A stretch of DNA of 64,000 nucleotides, from positions 3,410,001-3,474,000 of the forward strand of contig NZ_AP022574.1 of NCBI RefSeq assembly GCF_010729305.1, read 5' to 3'. Positions 50,221-59,320 of this stretch are shown here, one piece after another. This stretch comes from Mycolicibacterium psychrotolerans. GTDB taxonomy: Bacteria > Actinomycetota > Actinomycetes > Mycobacteriales > Mycobacteriaceae. The translations under genes were made by a program, and so were the position numbers. The notes below the pieces were generated by a model. It did no database searches. It worked only from the letters and a program-made list of their open reading frames with translations, and was not told the DNA's origin. How positions within the stretch are numbered: position 1 is the stretch's first letter; the number at the start of each line of letters is the position of its first letter.

Positions 50221-51588
50221 TCAGCGTTTTGCGGCGTTGGACATGTGGCGGTCGACCACGGAGTGGAAGTGGGCGATCACGACTTCCTCCTTGACCAGCG
50301 TCATGTGGTCGAGGCGGTCATTGCGCAGCCCTTTCTGTTGGCGTGGCATCTGTTCGTAATCCTGTTGCAGTGCTTCGAAGTACTTGTGGCTGCCCGGCGT
50401 ATCCACCACAATCGCCTCGGCGCGCACGGCATCGCGAAACTCCTGCGGCACAAACATGTAGCTGGCCACATGCCAGATGCAGCGGTTCGGGTCACCGTCA
50501 GGATGCGGCCTGGCCATGATGACGTGGCATTCACCGGCCCGCACGGTCATGAAGTAGTTGGGAAACAGCACCCAGCCCTGGTTATCGACCATTTGACTGT
50601 CGGTCAGGTCGCTGACGTCGAGTCCCATCCCGGTCAGCACCTCGCGGGTTGCCTGTTGCAGCAGGGCGCGGGGGGTGACGCCATCGGGGAAGGTGCCTTT
50701 TCCGTTGTCGTCCTGATAGGGCGCAAGAAGTTCCTGGAACCGCGGGATCACCGCGACGGTCCCAGGGAACGTTTCCGGCAGCGCCAGCATTCCTTCGACC
50801 TGTTCTTGCTCACTGGCACCGGCGACCTCGAACGGTGCCATTGCGACGCTGTGGTTATCGAAGAACCGGTACCGCGCCGTCTTCGGATTGATATGCAGCA
50901 CTTGCAGCAACTGGGGGTGGATGCCGTTGATGTGGTAGCCCTCTTCGAAGGCGTCCATGACAACTTTCCAGTTGCACTCAATGGCCTCGGTGACATCCAT
51001 GACGGTGGTGAACTGTTCGATGTGGTAGGGCTCCAATAAGTCCACCACATCGTCGCCCAAGAACTCATGCAGCGACTCGGCGTCGGGATCGGGGTTGAGG
51101 AAGATGAAACCGGCGAAGGTGTCCACCGACACCGACAGCAGTGAGTTCTCGGTCTTGTCGATCGGACCGGCGAGGTTCTCGCGCAGGATGCCCTTCAACC
51201 TGCCGTCCAGGTCGTAGGACCACAGGTGGTACTGGCAGAGGAAGCCCCGCTTGGCGTTTCCGGTTTCTGCGATGCAGAGCGCGTTACCGCGGTGCCTGCA
51301 GGCGTTGACGAAGCCGCGGAGCTTCTCGTCCTTCCCACGCACGATGAGGAAGGACTGGTCGAGGATCTCGTACTTCTTCCAGTCACCGGGCTTGGGCAGA
51401 TCATCGACCCGCCCGGCGATTTGCCATGTCCTTTTCCAGATCGCCTCCCGCTCACGCGCAGCGTATTCCGGACACGTGTAGCGGTCGGTCGCAATGTTCG
51501 TGTTGAACGTTCCGAGTTGGACATCGTCCAAACCCAGGCCGACACCTGACGCAGGGTCTAGCCAATCTCCGGGACGGGTTACTGGCAT
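50221..51588 (-). CDS. Rieske non-heme iron oxygenase, alpha subunit
   Basis: 455-aa ring-hydroxylating oxygenase large subunit. The Rieske [2Fe-2S] ligands are Cys97, His99 (CRHRGN) and Cys118, His121 (CQYHLW). The mononuclear iron site lies in DAFEEGYHINGIHP with its two His, near residue 225, with a later Asp as third ligand. It inserts oxygen into an aromatic or similar ring. I choose ATG 51588, with GGAGG 9 bp upstream, rather than the TTG one codon earlier. No dedicated reductase is present in the window. Confidence 0.92.
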   Translation of the reverse strand: MPVTRPGDWLDPASGVGLGLDDVQLGTFNTNIATDRYTCPEYAAREREAIWKRTWQIAGRVDDLPKPGDWKKYEILDQSFLIVRGKDEKLRGFVNACRHRGNALCIAETGNAKRGFLCQYHLWSYDLDGRLKGILRENLAGPIDKTENSLLSVSVDTFAGFIFLNPDPDAESLHEFLGDDVVDLLEPYHIEQFTTVMDVTEAIECNWKVVMDAFEEGYHINGIHPQLLQVLHINPKTARYRFFDNHSVAMAPFEVAGASEQEQVEGMLALPETFPGTVAVIPRFQELLAPYQDDNGKGTFPDGVTPRALLQQATREVLTGMGLDVSDLTDSQMVDNQGWVLFPNYFMTVRAGECHVIMARPHPDGDPNRCIWHVASYMFVPQEFRDAVRAEAIVVDTPGSHKYFEALQQDYEQMPRQQKGLRNDRLDHMTLVKEEVVIAHFHSVVDRHMSNAAKR

Positions 51589-51725
51589 CAACGAAGTCCT
51601 CCTCTGTCGACGTCCTCAGCTAGGGCGGCTAGCTCCGGACAAAGGGCTGATCCGGCGAACGCAACCGGCTGCGTGACGGCAATGGCTGTCCGCATGAATG
51701 TGATCGGGCTCACGATATACGGATA

Positions 51726-51740
51726 TGTATCGCTGATACA
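51726..51740. promoter_or_regulatory. TetR-type operator palindrome
   Basis: TGTATCGCTGATACA is a perfect palindrome with an odd centre, inside the 209-bp divergent space between the Rieske gene and the 51798 gene. Similar half-sites nearby (ATATACGGATATGTATC, then GTGTATAA) suggest a cluster. The TetR at 52357 is the likely binder. Confidence 0.6.
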
Positions 51741-51797
51741 AGGGTGTATAAAAGTGGTGGACATCACAACGAGCGAGTTAGCGCAGAGGAGTCGACC

Positions 51798-52364
51798 GTG
51801 GGCTATCGCCTTGAGGTGATTACCGACAACGTCCCTGAGGCGGTTCGCCATGCCGGCGGTCTGATGTTCGACCGCAGCCGCGCCGGCTGGCAGGTCGTCG
51901 TCATCACCAATGACGTCTCCCACACACGAGCGTTGACCATCCTGGGTGTTCGTGCGCAGCCTCCAGGCCAGGTCGAGGATCGGCGATACGGGCCAGAAAG
52001 GCAGACCACGATCTCGTCGGCCGACGACTTCGCAGCGGACGAGGAACCGCCGGGCGGCTCGGATATCCATCCGCACAATCAACTCCTGCTGTGGAGTCTT
52101 GGCGATAACGATGAATCGAGCGACCTATACCCGTTGAAGTACAGACTCAGCCCGGCAGCGCGAACCTTCAAAACCCATGCGCTCCGCTCCACCGGACAAA
52201 GCACCGGAGTGGAGAACTGCGAGTACTTCTGGGCCGTCAGCACCATCGAATATGGCATTTCGACTGATCTCTCGCCGGTTGACGACCCGGCGCACTTTCC
52301 GGGCAGCGCCGATCGGGTCGGGGCACGACCACCGACTGTGGTGGGAGAATTCGCCCGTGGCTGA
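51798..52364 (+). CDS. hypothetical protein coupled to TetR
   Basis: 188-aa protein I do not recognise. The N-terminal 60 residues look folded (YRLEVITDNVPEAVRHAGGL, then GWQVVVITNDVSHTRALTIL); the rest is acidic, then polar, with a C-terminal region of low complexity. GTG 51798 has GAGGAG 6 bp upstream. It overlaps the TetR start by 8 bp, so the two are one operon, divergent from the Rieske operon. It might be a sensor or modulator of the regulator. Confidence 0.6.
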   Translation: MGYRLEVITDNVPEAVRHAGGLMFDRSRAGWQVVVITNDVSHTRALTILGVRAQPPGQVEDRRYGPERQTTISSADDFAADEEPPGGSDIHPHNQLLLWSLGDNDESSDLYPLKYRLSPAARTFKTHALRSTGQSTGVENCEYFWAVSTIEYGISTDLSPVDDPAHFPGSADRVGARPPTVVGEFARG

Positions 52365-52956
52365 ACGCTGGACCAAGGAACGCCGTACCGAGCACACACG
52401 CGAGATTTTGTTGGACGCCGCGGAAGAAGTTTTCGCCCGCAAGGGCTTGACCGGCGCAGCGCTCGAAGAGATAGCTGACGCCGCGGGTTTCACCCGCGGT
52501 GCCATCTACTCCCAGTTCGGCGCCAAGGAGAAACTGTTCCTTGCGGTCGTCGACCGCCAGCGTCAGCGGTTCCTCGACGGGTTCGCCGAAGTTATGATGT
52601 CCTTCCACAAACCTCAGGACATCGACCTCGACGAGTTGGCCGCGCGGTGGCGGCAATTGAGCAGCGGAACCGACCGGGCCGCGTTGGGGTATGAGTTGAC
52701 GCTGTTCCTGTTGCGCAACCCCGAAGCCCGTGACCGTGTGGCCGCTCAACGCCTCGAAACAGTCCGCGCTCTCGGCGAATTCATCAGCAAGAACGTCGCC
52801 CGACTCGGGGGCATCCTCACCATCGAGGCCGAGACATTGGCCCGAGTCGTGCTGGCGGCCAATGACGGAATCACCCTCGACAGCCACATCGACGGCGACG
52901 ACCTCTACCGCCCCTACCTCCAGCTCGTCATATCGAGCATCCGCACTCCGCAGTAG
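52357..52956 (+). CDS. TetR/AcrR family regulator
   Basis: 199-aa repressor. Helix-turn-helix: ILLDAAEEVFARKGLTGAAL, then EEIADAAGFTRGAIYSQFGAKEKLFLAV (residues 17-62). The C-terminal domain would bind a degradation substrate or CoA ester. The GTG start overlaps the upstream stop by 8 bp. Most likely controls the divergent Rieske/P450 operon and the amidohydrolase 45 bp downstream. Confidence 0.87.
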   Translation: MAERWTKERRTEHTREILLDAAEEVFARKGLTGAALEEIADAAGFTRGAIYSQFGAKEKLFLAVVDRQRQRFLDGFAEVMMSFHKPQDIDLDELAARWRQLSSGTDRAALGYELTLFLLRNPEARDRVAAQRLETVRALGEFISKNVARLGGILTIEAETLARVVLAANDGITLDSHIDGDDLYRPYLQLVISSIRTPQ

Positions 52957-53001
52957 CACACCCTGCGGCTGGCCCGCGCCTTACGAAGGAGAGACCCGCA
53001 A

Positions 53002-54273
53002 GTGAATGTCGACGACCTGATTCTGGTGAGCATCGACGACCATGTGGTGGAGCCGCCCGACATGTTCCTGCGCCACGTCCCGGCGAAGTACAAGGAGGAG
53101 GCGCCGATCGTCGTCACCGACGACAAGGGCGTCGACCGGTGGATGTATCAGGGACGTCCGCAGGGGGTCAGTGGCCTGAACGCGGTGGTGTCCTGGCCTG
53201 CCGAGGAGTGGGGCCGCGATCCGGCCGGGTTCGCCGAGATGCGACCCGGGGTGTACGACGTGCACGAGCGCGTGCGGGACATGAACCGGAACGGCATCCT
53301 CGCCTCGATGTGCTTCCCGACGTTCACCGGCTTCTCTGCCCGCCACCTCAACATGACGCGCGAAGACGTCACCTTGGTCATGGTGTCGGCCTACAACGAC
53401 TGGCACATCGACGAGTGGGCAGGCTCGTACCCGGACCGGTTCATTCCCATCGCAATCCTGCCGACGTGGAATCCCGAGGCGATGTGCGCCGAGATCCGCC
53501 GGGTGGCGGCCAAGGGCTGTCGTGCGGTGACGATGCCGGAACTGCCCCACCTGGAAGGGCTTCCGAGCTACCACGACGACGAGTACTGGGGCCCGGTGTT
53601 CCGCACCCTGTCCGAGGAGAACGTGGTGATGTGCCTGCACATCGGCACCGGGTTCGGGGCGATCAGCATGGCTCCCAACGCCCCCATCGACAATCTGATC
53701 ATCCTGGCGACCCAGGTGTCGGCGATGTGCGCGCAGGATCTGTTGTGGGGGCCGGCGATGCGCAACTATCCCGATCTGAAGTTCGCGTTCTCCGAAGGCG
53801 GGATCGGGTGGATCCCGTTCTATCTCGATCGCAGTGACCGGCACTACACCAACCAGAAGTGGCTGCGTCGCGACTTCGGCGACAAGCTGCCCAGCGACGT
53901 CTTCCGCGAGCACTCGCTGGCCTGTTACGTCACCGATAAGACGTCGCTGAAGCTGCGCTACGAGATCGGTATCGACATCATCGCCTGGGAGTGCGACTAC
54001 CCGCATTCGGACTGTTTCTGGCCCGATGCACCGGAGAAGGTGCTTGCCGAACTGAACGCCGCAGGCGCGTCGGACTCGGACATCAACAAGATCACCTGGG
54101 AGAACTCCTGCAGGTTCTTCAGCTGGGACCCCTTCGCCCGCACACCGAGAACTGAGGCGAGCGTGCGGGCTCTGCGGGCCAAGGGCGCCGACGTCGACGT
54201 GTCGATCCGGTCACGGGCCGAATGGGCGCGACGCTACGCGCAAAAGCATCTGGCGGAATCGGTCAGCCGATGA
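53002..54273 (+). CDS. amidohydrolase family (ACMSD-like) metal-dependent hydrolase
   Basis: 423-aa TIM-barrel amidohydrolase_2 protein. Metal site elements: SIDDHVVEPPDMF at residues 10-22, LHIGTGFGAIS near residue 215, FSEGGIGWIPFYLDR near residue 265 and ECDYPHSDCFWPD near residue 330. The group includes decarboxylases and hydrolases of aromatic ring-cleavage products. GTG start with AAGGAGAG about 10 bp upstream. Placed after TetR, it belongs to the same catabolic unit. Confidence 0.88.
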   Translation: MNVDDLILVSIDDHVVEPPDMFLRHVPAKYKEEAPIVVTDDKGVDRWMYQGRPQGVSGLNAVVSWPAEEWGRDPAGFAEMRPGVYDVHERVRDMNRNGILASMCFPTFTGFSARHLNMTREDVTLVMVSAYNDWHIDEWAGSYPDRFIPIAILPTWNPEAMCAEIRRVAAKGCRAVTMPELPHLEGLPSYHDDEYWGPVFRTLSEENVVMCLHIGTGFGAISMAPNAPIDNLIILATQVSAMCAQDLLWGPAMRNYPDLKFAFSEGGIGWIPFYLDRSDRHYTNQKWLRRDFGDKLPSDVFREHSLACYVTDKTSLKLRYEIGIDIIAWECDYPHSDCFWPDAPEKVLAELNAAGASDSDINKITWENSCRFFSWDPFARTPRTEASVRALRAKGADVDVSIRSRAEWARRYAQKHLAESVSR

Positions 54274-54301
54274 CCACGGGGGACACCCTTGGGGGGATGT
54301 G

Positions 54302-54504
54302 GTGAAAGCATCTGTCGATTCGAGTCGCCGCCAGGGCCACACGCTCTGCGCCATGATCGCCCCAGCGTTGTTCCGACTCGACGACATTAACGGCACGGCA
54401 TCGTCTGTCGACGATGCCGTGCCTGCCGACCAGGAGGACGCGGCGCGCGAGGCCGCACGGTCCTGCCCGGAACAATCATCTGCATCACCCACGAGCCCAA
54501 GTAG
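54302..54504 (+). pseudogene. decayed [3Fe-4S] ferredoxin
   Basis: The frame encodes VKASVDSSRRQGHTLCAMIA, then LFRLDDINGTASSVDDAVPA and REAARSCPEQ, the layout of P450-associated 3Fe-4S ferredoxins. The first cluster cysteine (expected CQGH) is Arg, and just after SCPEQ the frame shifts: the true ending IICITHEPK-stop is in another frame and ends at 54504. Both faults would abolish function. It follows the amidohydrolase by 28 bp and would have served the P450 of this cluster. Confidence 0.75.
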
Positions 54505-56400
54505 CCATGAACAGGATGATCTTCCGATGAGTATTGACGGGCTGCCCGGCCGGATCCAATGACCACGACATCCACGGACAGCGCAAGGGCCACAGAGGGA
54601 ACCTCCCCATGTTGATACGTCAGGGTGACGAAATGGTGGGTGGGCCACGGGTGCCCGGCGTGTTGCCGGCGAGGGCTGCGTAGGCGGACTTCGGGACGGA
54701 TGCCCGGTAACACCACCAGTGCGGAAGCGTCACGCCATGACTATCCCCAGTAGTCGATCGACTGGAGAACTTGGTGGGCTGGCGGGCGAACTAGTGAAAA
54801 AGTCCGGGATCAACTGCAAAACGACATCTGGATCGGACAGATGGCGAGTGTCCGATCCGGAACATGTTGATGGTGACGTGACGGTGTGACCTGCAACCTC
54901 TCAACTGTTTCCGGATGGCCAAACTCGAAGTTGTCCGGAAAAGAGATGAGAGTGCCCAGCGGCCAATTGATGGACTCTCAGCCGGATGCATCCGTTGCCT
55001 CCTGAAGGCGTTTCAAAGCATCCGGCCAGGACGGGGGTAATTCGGCTGCGGGCGCCGCCCAGAAGACGAACCGGGATGTGCGGCCACGCGTTGACGGAAG
55101 TGCGCCATTCCTATCGGCGTGGGGCTGTTGTGTTGCGTGACGGCGGCATCACGAGCTTCGCGGCTTTGCCACGCCGAGAGTGTGTAAAAGGTCTTGCGCA
55201 GTGGCATGGCGATCAGCGAGACGCCTAACACACCTGGGGGATGCGAGCATCTGTCGGCGAATCCGTATGGCCCGAGCAGGAATCGAGGGACCTGGCCAAC
55301 GTGGGCAAGTCGAAGCTGGAGGCCATCACCAGACCATCTGGACAGCCGTAGGGATCTACTGAGCCTGATGCGGTCCAGGGAGGGTCGCATCTTCATATAG
55401 GTCGGTACTGACGGGTACCGCCATCGTCACATTCCACTGGTGACATGGCAATACTGGATCGTGAGCAGGGGTGAATCGCAAACTCAGGGCGGACGACTGG
55501 CGTCCTGTGCGTGGTTCAGCCGACGTCCGGATTATCGGCGTCGGTGGAGTTAGGTTGATCTTTCCGTCGATGAGCGCATCCCTCCCTATTCGAAACCGCC
55601 GAAGTCAAGTTGTCAGGCAGGGGAGCGGGCTGCCCTACGAGGGGCGGTTGTCTCGGTCGTGTGAAAATCTGCGGCCGCGGGCATCGGAACACTGCGACTG
55701 CGGATCGCCCTCGACTCATTAATGCGCCGACATCGGCGGCGACTCGCTGCGGCGGTGGCAAGCCGGTACGCGCGCATGCGTCAACGATGGCCTGTGGCGA
55801 TGCCGCGGTGAAAAGGCAGTAGAGGACTTCGCCGCGTGGCCTTGTTGGTGCGGGCGGTTCTAGGCCGGCACACACGGTTGCCGGCGGCTCCGCGTTTCGT
55901 GGCAACATGTCGAGCATGGACACAGAGTCGGATTGAGCGCTCGGGGATTCTGGCAATTCACACTTCCGCGGGCCGTGCGTAGGTCCGGCTGAAGTCCGTC
56001 AAACTGGCGCTCCATCACGTGCCGCTGTTTCGCATTGCAAATTATGTCGTCTATCGAATGGCGACGAGAGGTTGGGTCTCGGTCTACGGGTTGACGAGGG
56101 CGATGCCAGCGGGGCGGTTCACAACGGTGCCAATTCGACGTCCGTTGAGGCGTCGCAGGGTTCTAATGATCATCGTTATGGGGCCGAGAACCATTGCCGC
56201 ATAGGGGTTTTGAGGTGCCACGGCTCTTGTCGTTATGACGTTTAGCGCAAACGAGCGGCCGCGCAGCAATCAACAACCACCGAACTGCCAGCAGCGAGTA
56301 CTAATGACAGTGATTGTTTTCAACCGCGGAGCAGCATACGAGCGGAGATCGAGTAGTCGGCTACTCGTCAGTTCGTCGTAACAACTCGATAATTTGGCAC
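54505..56400. other. gene-poor decayed stretch
   Basis: About 1.9 kb with no intact gene. Frames are short, change often and lack family motifs. The only protein-like piece is the DUF4242-like remnant near 55.8 kb. GC drops in parts (55900-56400). No transposase or tRNA was seen. It separates the catabolic cluster from the injection-system genes and looks like an old junction. Confidence 0.5.
55700..55917 (-). pseudogene. DUF4242-like remnant
   Basis: Minus-strand frame from ATG 55917 contains EVLYCLFTAASPQAIVDACA then RTGLPPPQRVAADV (55729-55830), matching the C-terminal half of DUF4242 proteins (cLFeAps-x-eaV-x-a-x-eraGLP). The N-terminal half is missing and the frame after it is low-complexity. 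Weak evidence. Confidence 0.35.
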
Positions 56401-56406
56401 TATAAT
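56401..56406 (+). promoter_or_regulatory. -10 element upstream of the response regulator
   Basis: A perfect TATAAT 43-48 bp before GTG 56449, in an AT-richer stretch. No clear -35. Its position inside the longer open frame argues for the downstream start codon. Confidence 0.4.
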
Positions 56407-56448
56407 TCGCTGCGGCTGGGCGATGGAACGAGCAGAGCCGGGGTGGGC

Positions 56449-57057
56449 GTGAGAGTTTTGGTAGCCACAGAGATTCGGCTGTACCGCGACGGGGTGGCGG
56501 AAGCGTTACGGCGATTCGACGACGTCGAGTTGGTCGTGACGGCAGCAACCGGTGCCGCGGCGGTGCTTGCCGGAAAGCGCGCTGAATGTGATGTCGTCCT
56601 GCTGGACATGGTGCTCGGCGACAGTACGGATACGGTCGTCTCGCTGCTGACGGCGCGACCGAATCTGAAGGTGGTGGCGCTCGGTGTTCCCGAAGACGGA
56701 CCCGAGCTCGTTGCCTGCGCCGAAGCGGGTATCGCAGGTTACATTTCGCGCGACGCAAGCCTGGCCGAGGTCGGCGATGCGCTTCGCGCCGCAGTTCGCG
56801 GCGAAGCGCCGCTGTCCGGCCTCGTGGCCGCAGGCCTACTGAGACACATCGCGCTGGGCGCATCCATGGGAAGGATCGACACCGCCGCCCAGCAACTGAC
56901 ACCCCGCGAGCGGGAGGTCAGCCAGCTGTTGCGCACCGGGATGACGAACCGCCAGATCGCGAGGGCGCTCGACCTGCAGCTCAGCACGGTCAAGAATCAC
57001 GTACACAACGTGTTGGCCAAAAGTGGCGTGACGGGTCGCACCCAGATCCAGATCTAG
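56449..57057 (+). CDS. LuxR/NarL-type response regulator with degenerate receiver
   Basis: 202-aa transcription factor. The receiver-like domain starts RVLVATEIRLYRDGVAEAL where a normal protein has two acidic residues after the first strand; the phospho-acceptor Asp53 (VVLLDMVLGD) is kept. The LuxR helix-turn-helix is at about 146-195: LTPREREVSQLLRTGMTNRQ then LSTVKNHVHNVLAKSGV. Loss of the Mg-binding acids suggests phosphorylation-independent control. GTG 56449 or 56443 are both possible. It lies just before the contractile system and is a candidate regulator. Confidence 0.8.
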   Translation: MRVLVATEIRLYRDGVAEALRRFDDVELVVTAATGAAAVLAGKRAECDVVLLDMVLGDSTDTVVSLLTARPNLKVVALGVPEDGPELVACAEAGIAGYISRDASLAEVGDALRAAVRGEAPLSGLVAAGLLRHIALGASMGRIDTAAQQLTPREREVSQLLRTGMTNRQIARALDLQLSTVKNHVHNVLAKSGVTGRTQIQI

Positions 57058-57063
57058 ATCCAC

Positions 57064-57096
57064 GAACCCGAACAGATCCGGTACCGGTGCGGGTTC
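57064..57096 (+). terminator. nested hairpin after the response regulator
   Basis: GAACCCG and CGGGTTC arms (7 bp) enclose a second palindrome CCGGTACCGG, starting 7 bp after the stop at 57057. No T-run. Confidence 0.5.
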
Positions 57097-57277
57097 AGCA
57101 CGCCTCGACCTGCGGGACGGGGATCCGGATCTTCAGTTCCTGACGCAAACCCTGGACCACACGCGCAGGGTCAGGGCCCAGGACCCCGGCCAGATCCGGA
57201 TCCCGCGGCTGATTGCCTGCGCATGCCCGCGCGCATTGACTTCTCGTCAAGCCATCGGAATCGGCAAGGCGGTGTAC

Positions 57278-57643
57278 GTGGACGAAGACAGTTCGCCGGT
57301 ACGCGTAGCCCTGATCGGATGCACCGGGCTACTGGGCGACGTGATCGCCAGCAGCCTGCGCGCCGAGCCGGGCCTGATGGTGGTCGCGTCCGTGCCACTG
57401 CTCGCCTCCGACAGCGACATCGCGGCGCTCGACGCCGACATCGTGGTCTGGAACGCGGCCGACGAACAGCGAATCGCTGAGTGGCTCAACGGTTATGTGC
57501 CCACGTCGCGCGTGTTGGCCATCACCACCGACGGCCAGGGGGCGGCGTTGTGGGAACTCATCCCGCACCGCATCGAGCTCGGTGCGTTGTCGCCCCAGTC
57601 GCTGGTGGAGACAATCCGCGGAGCCCGGGTCGGGCCGTCGTGA
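57278..57643 (+). CDS. receiver-like single-domain protein
   Basis: About 121 aa, resembling a receiver or Rossmann-like domain without any output domain: VRVALIGCTGLLGDVIASSL, LDADIVVWNAADEQRIAEWL and RVLAITTDGQGAALWELIPH. The site of the usual phospho-Asp is occupied by Trp/Asn, so it is not phosphorylated. It could pair with the preceding regulator. I take GTG 57278 with AAGG 8 bp upstream; GTG 57272 and TTG 57236 are alternatives. The sheath gene begins 67 bp after its stop. Confidence 0.6.
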   Translation: MDEDSSPVRVALIGCTGLLGDVIASSLRAEPGLMVVASVPLLASDSDIAALDADIVVWNAADEQRIAEWLNGYVPTSRVLAITTDGQGAALWELIPHRIELGALSPQSLVETIRGARVGPS

Positions 57644-57710
57644 CTAACGCACGGCGAACACTCACATCCCCACCGAAGCCTGAGCACAGGCCTGACGAGA
57701 GGCGGCGACC

Positions 57711-59306
57711 ATGCCGGTTCAACTGAGTTACCCCGGGGTCTACGTGGAGGAGATTGCTAGCGGGGTGCGCACCATCACCGGGGTGGCGACGTCCATCACC
57801 GCGTTCGTGGGCCGCGCCCAGCGGGGCAGCACCTCCGAGCCGGTCACCGTCAACAGTTTCGGTGACTTCGAGCGCGAGTTCGGCGGTCTGTGGAAAGGCA
57901 GCAACCTCGGCTTCTCGGTGCGTGACTTCTTTCTGAACGGCGGCGGCACGGCCGTGGTCGTACGGCTGTTCCGGCACCACGCTGGCGACAAGGACAACAC
58001 GGCACTGGCTGCCGACACGCTCGACCTCGTCGCCGCGAACGAAGGCGAGTGGGGCAATCAACTGCGCGCCAGGGTCGATCACGACACCCGCGAAGCCGAT
58101 CCCGAACTGGATGAGACAGCGACTTCGCTGTTCAACCTGTACGTCCGGGACGGCATCACCGGCGCCGTCGAGGAGCACCGCAATGTCGTGGTGACGCCCG
58201 TCGATCATCCGCGATTCGTCACGAAGGTGCTGGAGAACGAATCACGGCTGGTTCGGGTGAGCGCGCCGGGTGCGGCGCGGCCCGCGAAGAGCGTCGGTAC
58301 GGTCGATCCCGGTAAGACGATCTGGGACGACAACACTGCGCCTACCAACTACGTCGTCACGACGGGCAAGGCGACCGACGGCGATCCGCTGTCCGCCGCT
58401 CAGTTCACCGGCGCCGGTATGGAGGTGAACAAGCAGGGCCTGTACCGGCTGGAGATGATGGATCTGTTCAACCTGCTCGTCATCCCGCCGTACAAGACCG
58501 ACGCCACCGTGGACAACTCGGTCGTGACCGCCGCCGACACCTATTGCCAGAAGCGGCGCGCGGTCCAGATCGTCGATCCGCTGCCGACCTGGGACCAGAC
58601 GGCGAAGGTGGTGACCGCCGCGAGCACCGGCTTCGACTCGGTCCTTGGCACGAACGGGCGTAACGCCGCGGTGTACTTCCCGCGTCTGAAGCAACCGAAC
58701 CCTTTGAAGGACAACCAGATCGAGACCTTCGCTCCGTCCGGGGTGGTGGCAGGCGTGATCGCCAAGACCGACGCGGCGCGTGGGGTCTGGAAGGCCCCTG
58801 CCGGGTTGGACGCCACCCTGTCCGGCGTACCGCAACTGAGCGTTCCGCTCACCGACCCCGAGATCGGCCAGCTGAACCCGTTGGGCGTGAACTGCCTTCG
58901 TGCCATGCCGGGCGTGGGACGCGTCTGTTGGGGTGCCCGTACGCTACGGGGCTCGGACCGGTTGGCCGACCCATGGAAGTACCTCCCGGTAAGACGAACC
59001 GCGCTGTTCATCGAGGAGTCGCTGTACCGCGGTACGCAGTGGGTGGTCTTCGAACCCAACGACGAACCGCTGTGGGCGCAGATCCGGCTCAACGTCGGCA
59101 CGTTCATGAACAATCTCTTCCGGCAGGGCGCCTTCCAGGGCAGCACTCCTAGGGAGGCATACCTGGTCAAATGCGATCGGGAGACCACCACGCAGGCCGA
59201 CATCGACCTCGGCATCGTCAACATCCACGTCGGGTTCGCGCCACTGAAGCCGGCCGAGTTCGTTGTGATCCGCCTGCAGCAGCTGGCCGGACAGACCGCG
59301 GTGTAA
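57711..59306 (+). CDS. eCIS contractile sheath protein
   Basis: 531-aa phage-tail sheath protein (Afp2/Pvc2 type) of an extracellular contractile injection system. It begins YPGVYVEEIASGVRTITGVATSITAFVGRA, the hallmark N-terminus, and has the conserved C-terminal sheath core PVRRTALFIEESLYRGTQWV, FEPNDEPLWAQIRLNVGTFM, then GAFQGSTPREAYLVKCD. The sheath contracts to drive the inner tube through a target membrane. ATG start with GAGAGG upstream. It is the first structural gene of the cluster. Confidence 0.93.
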   Translation: MPVQLSYPGVYVEEIASGVRTITGVATSITAFVGRAQRGSTSEPVTVNSFGDFEREFGGLWKGSNLGFSVRDFFLNGGGTAVVVRLFRHHAGDKDNTALAADTLDLVAANEGEWGNQLRARVDHDTREADPELDETATSLFNLYVRDGITGAVEEHRNVVVTPVDHPRFVTKVLENESRLVRVSAPGAARPAKSVGTVDPGKTIWDDNTAPTNYVVTTGKATDGDPLSAAQFTGAGMEVNKQGLYRLEMMDLFNLLVIPPYKTDATVDNSVVTAADTYCQKRRAVQIVDPLPTWDQTAKVVTAASTGFDSVLGTNGRNAAVYFPRLKQPNPLKDNQIETFAPSGVVAGVIAKTDAARGVWKAPAGLDATLSGVPQLSVPLTDPEIGQLNPLGVNCLRAMPGVGRVCWGARTLRGSDRLADPWKYLPVRRTALFIEESLYRGTQWVVFEPNDEPLWAQIRLNVGTFMNNLFRQGAFQGSTPREAYLVKCDRETTTQADIDLGIVNIHVGFAPLKPAEFVVIRLQQLAGQTAV

Positions 59307-59320
59307 CGGAAGGATCGGCG

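Noticed and set aside
54211..54716. Minus-strand open frames across the ferredoxin remnant
   Set aside because: They have no domain pattern, and the plus strand carries the clear ferredoxin signature.
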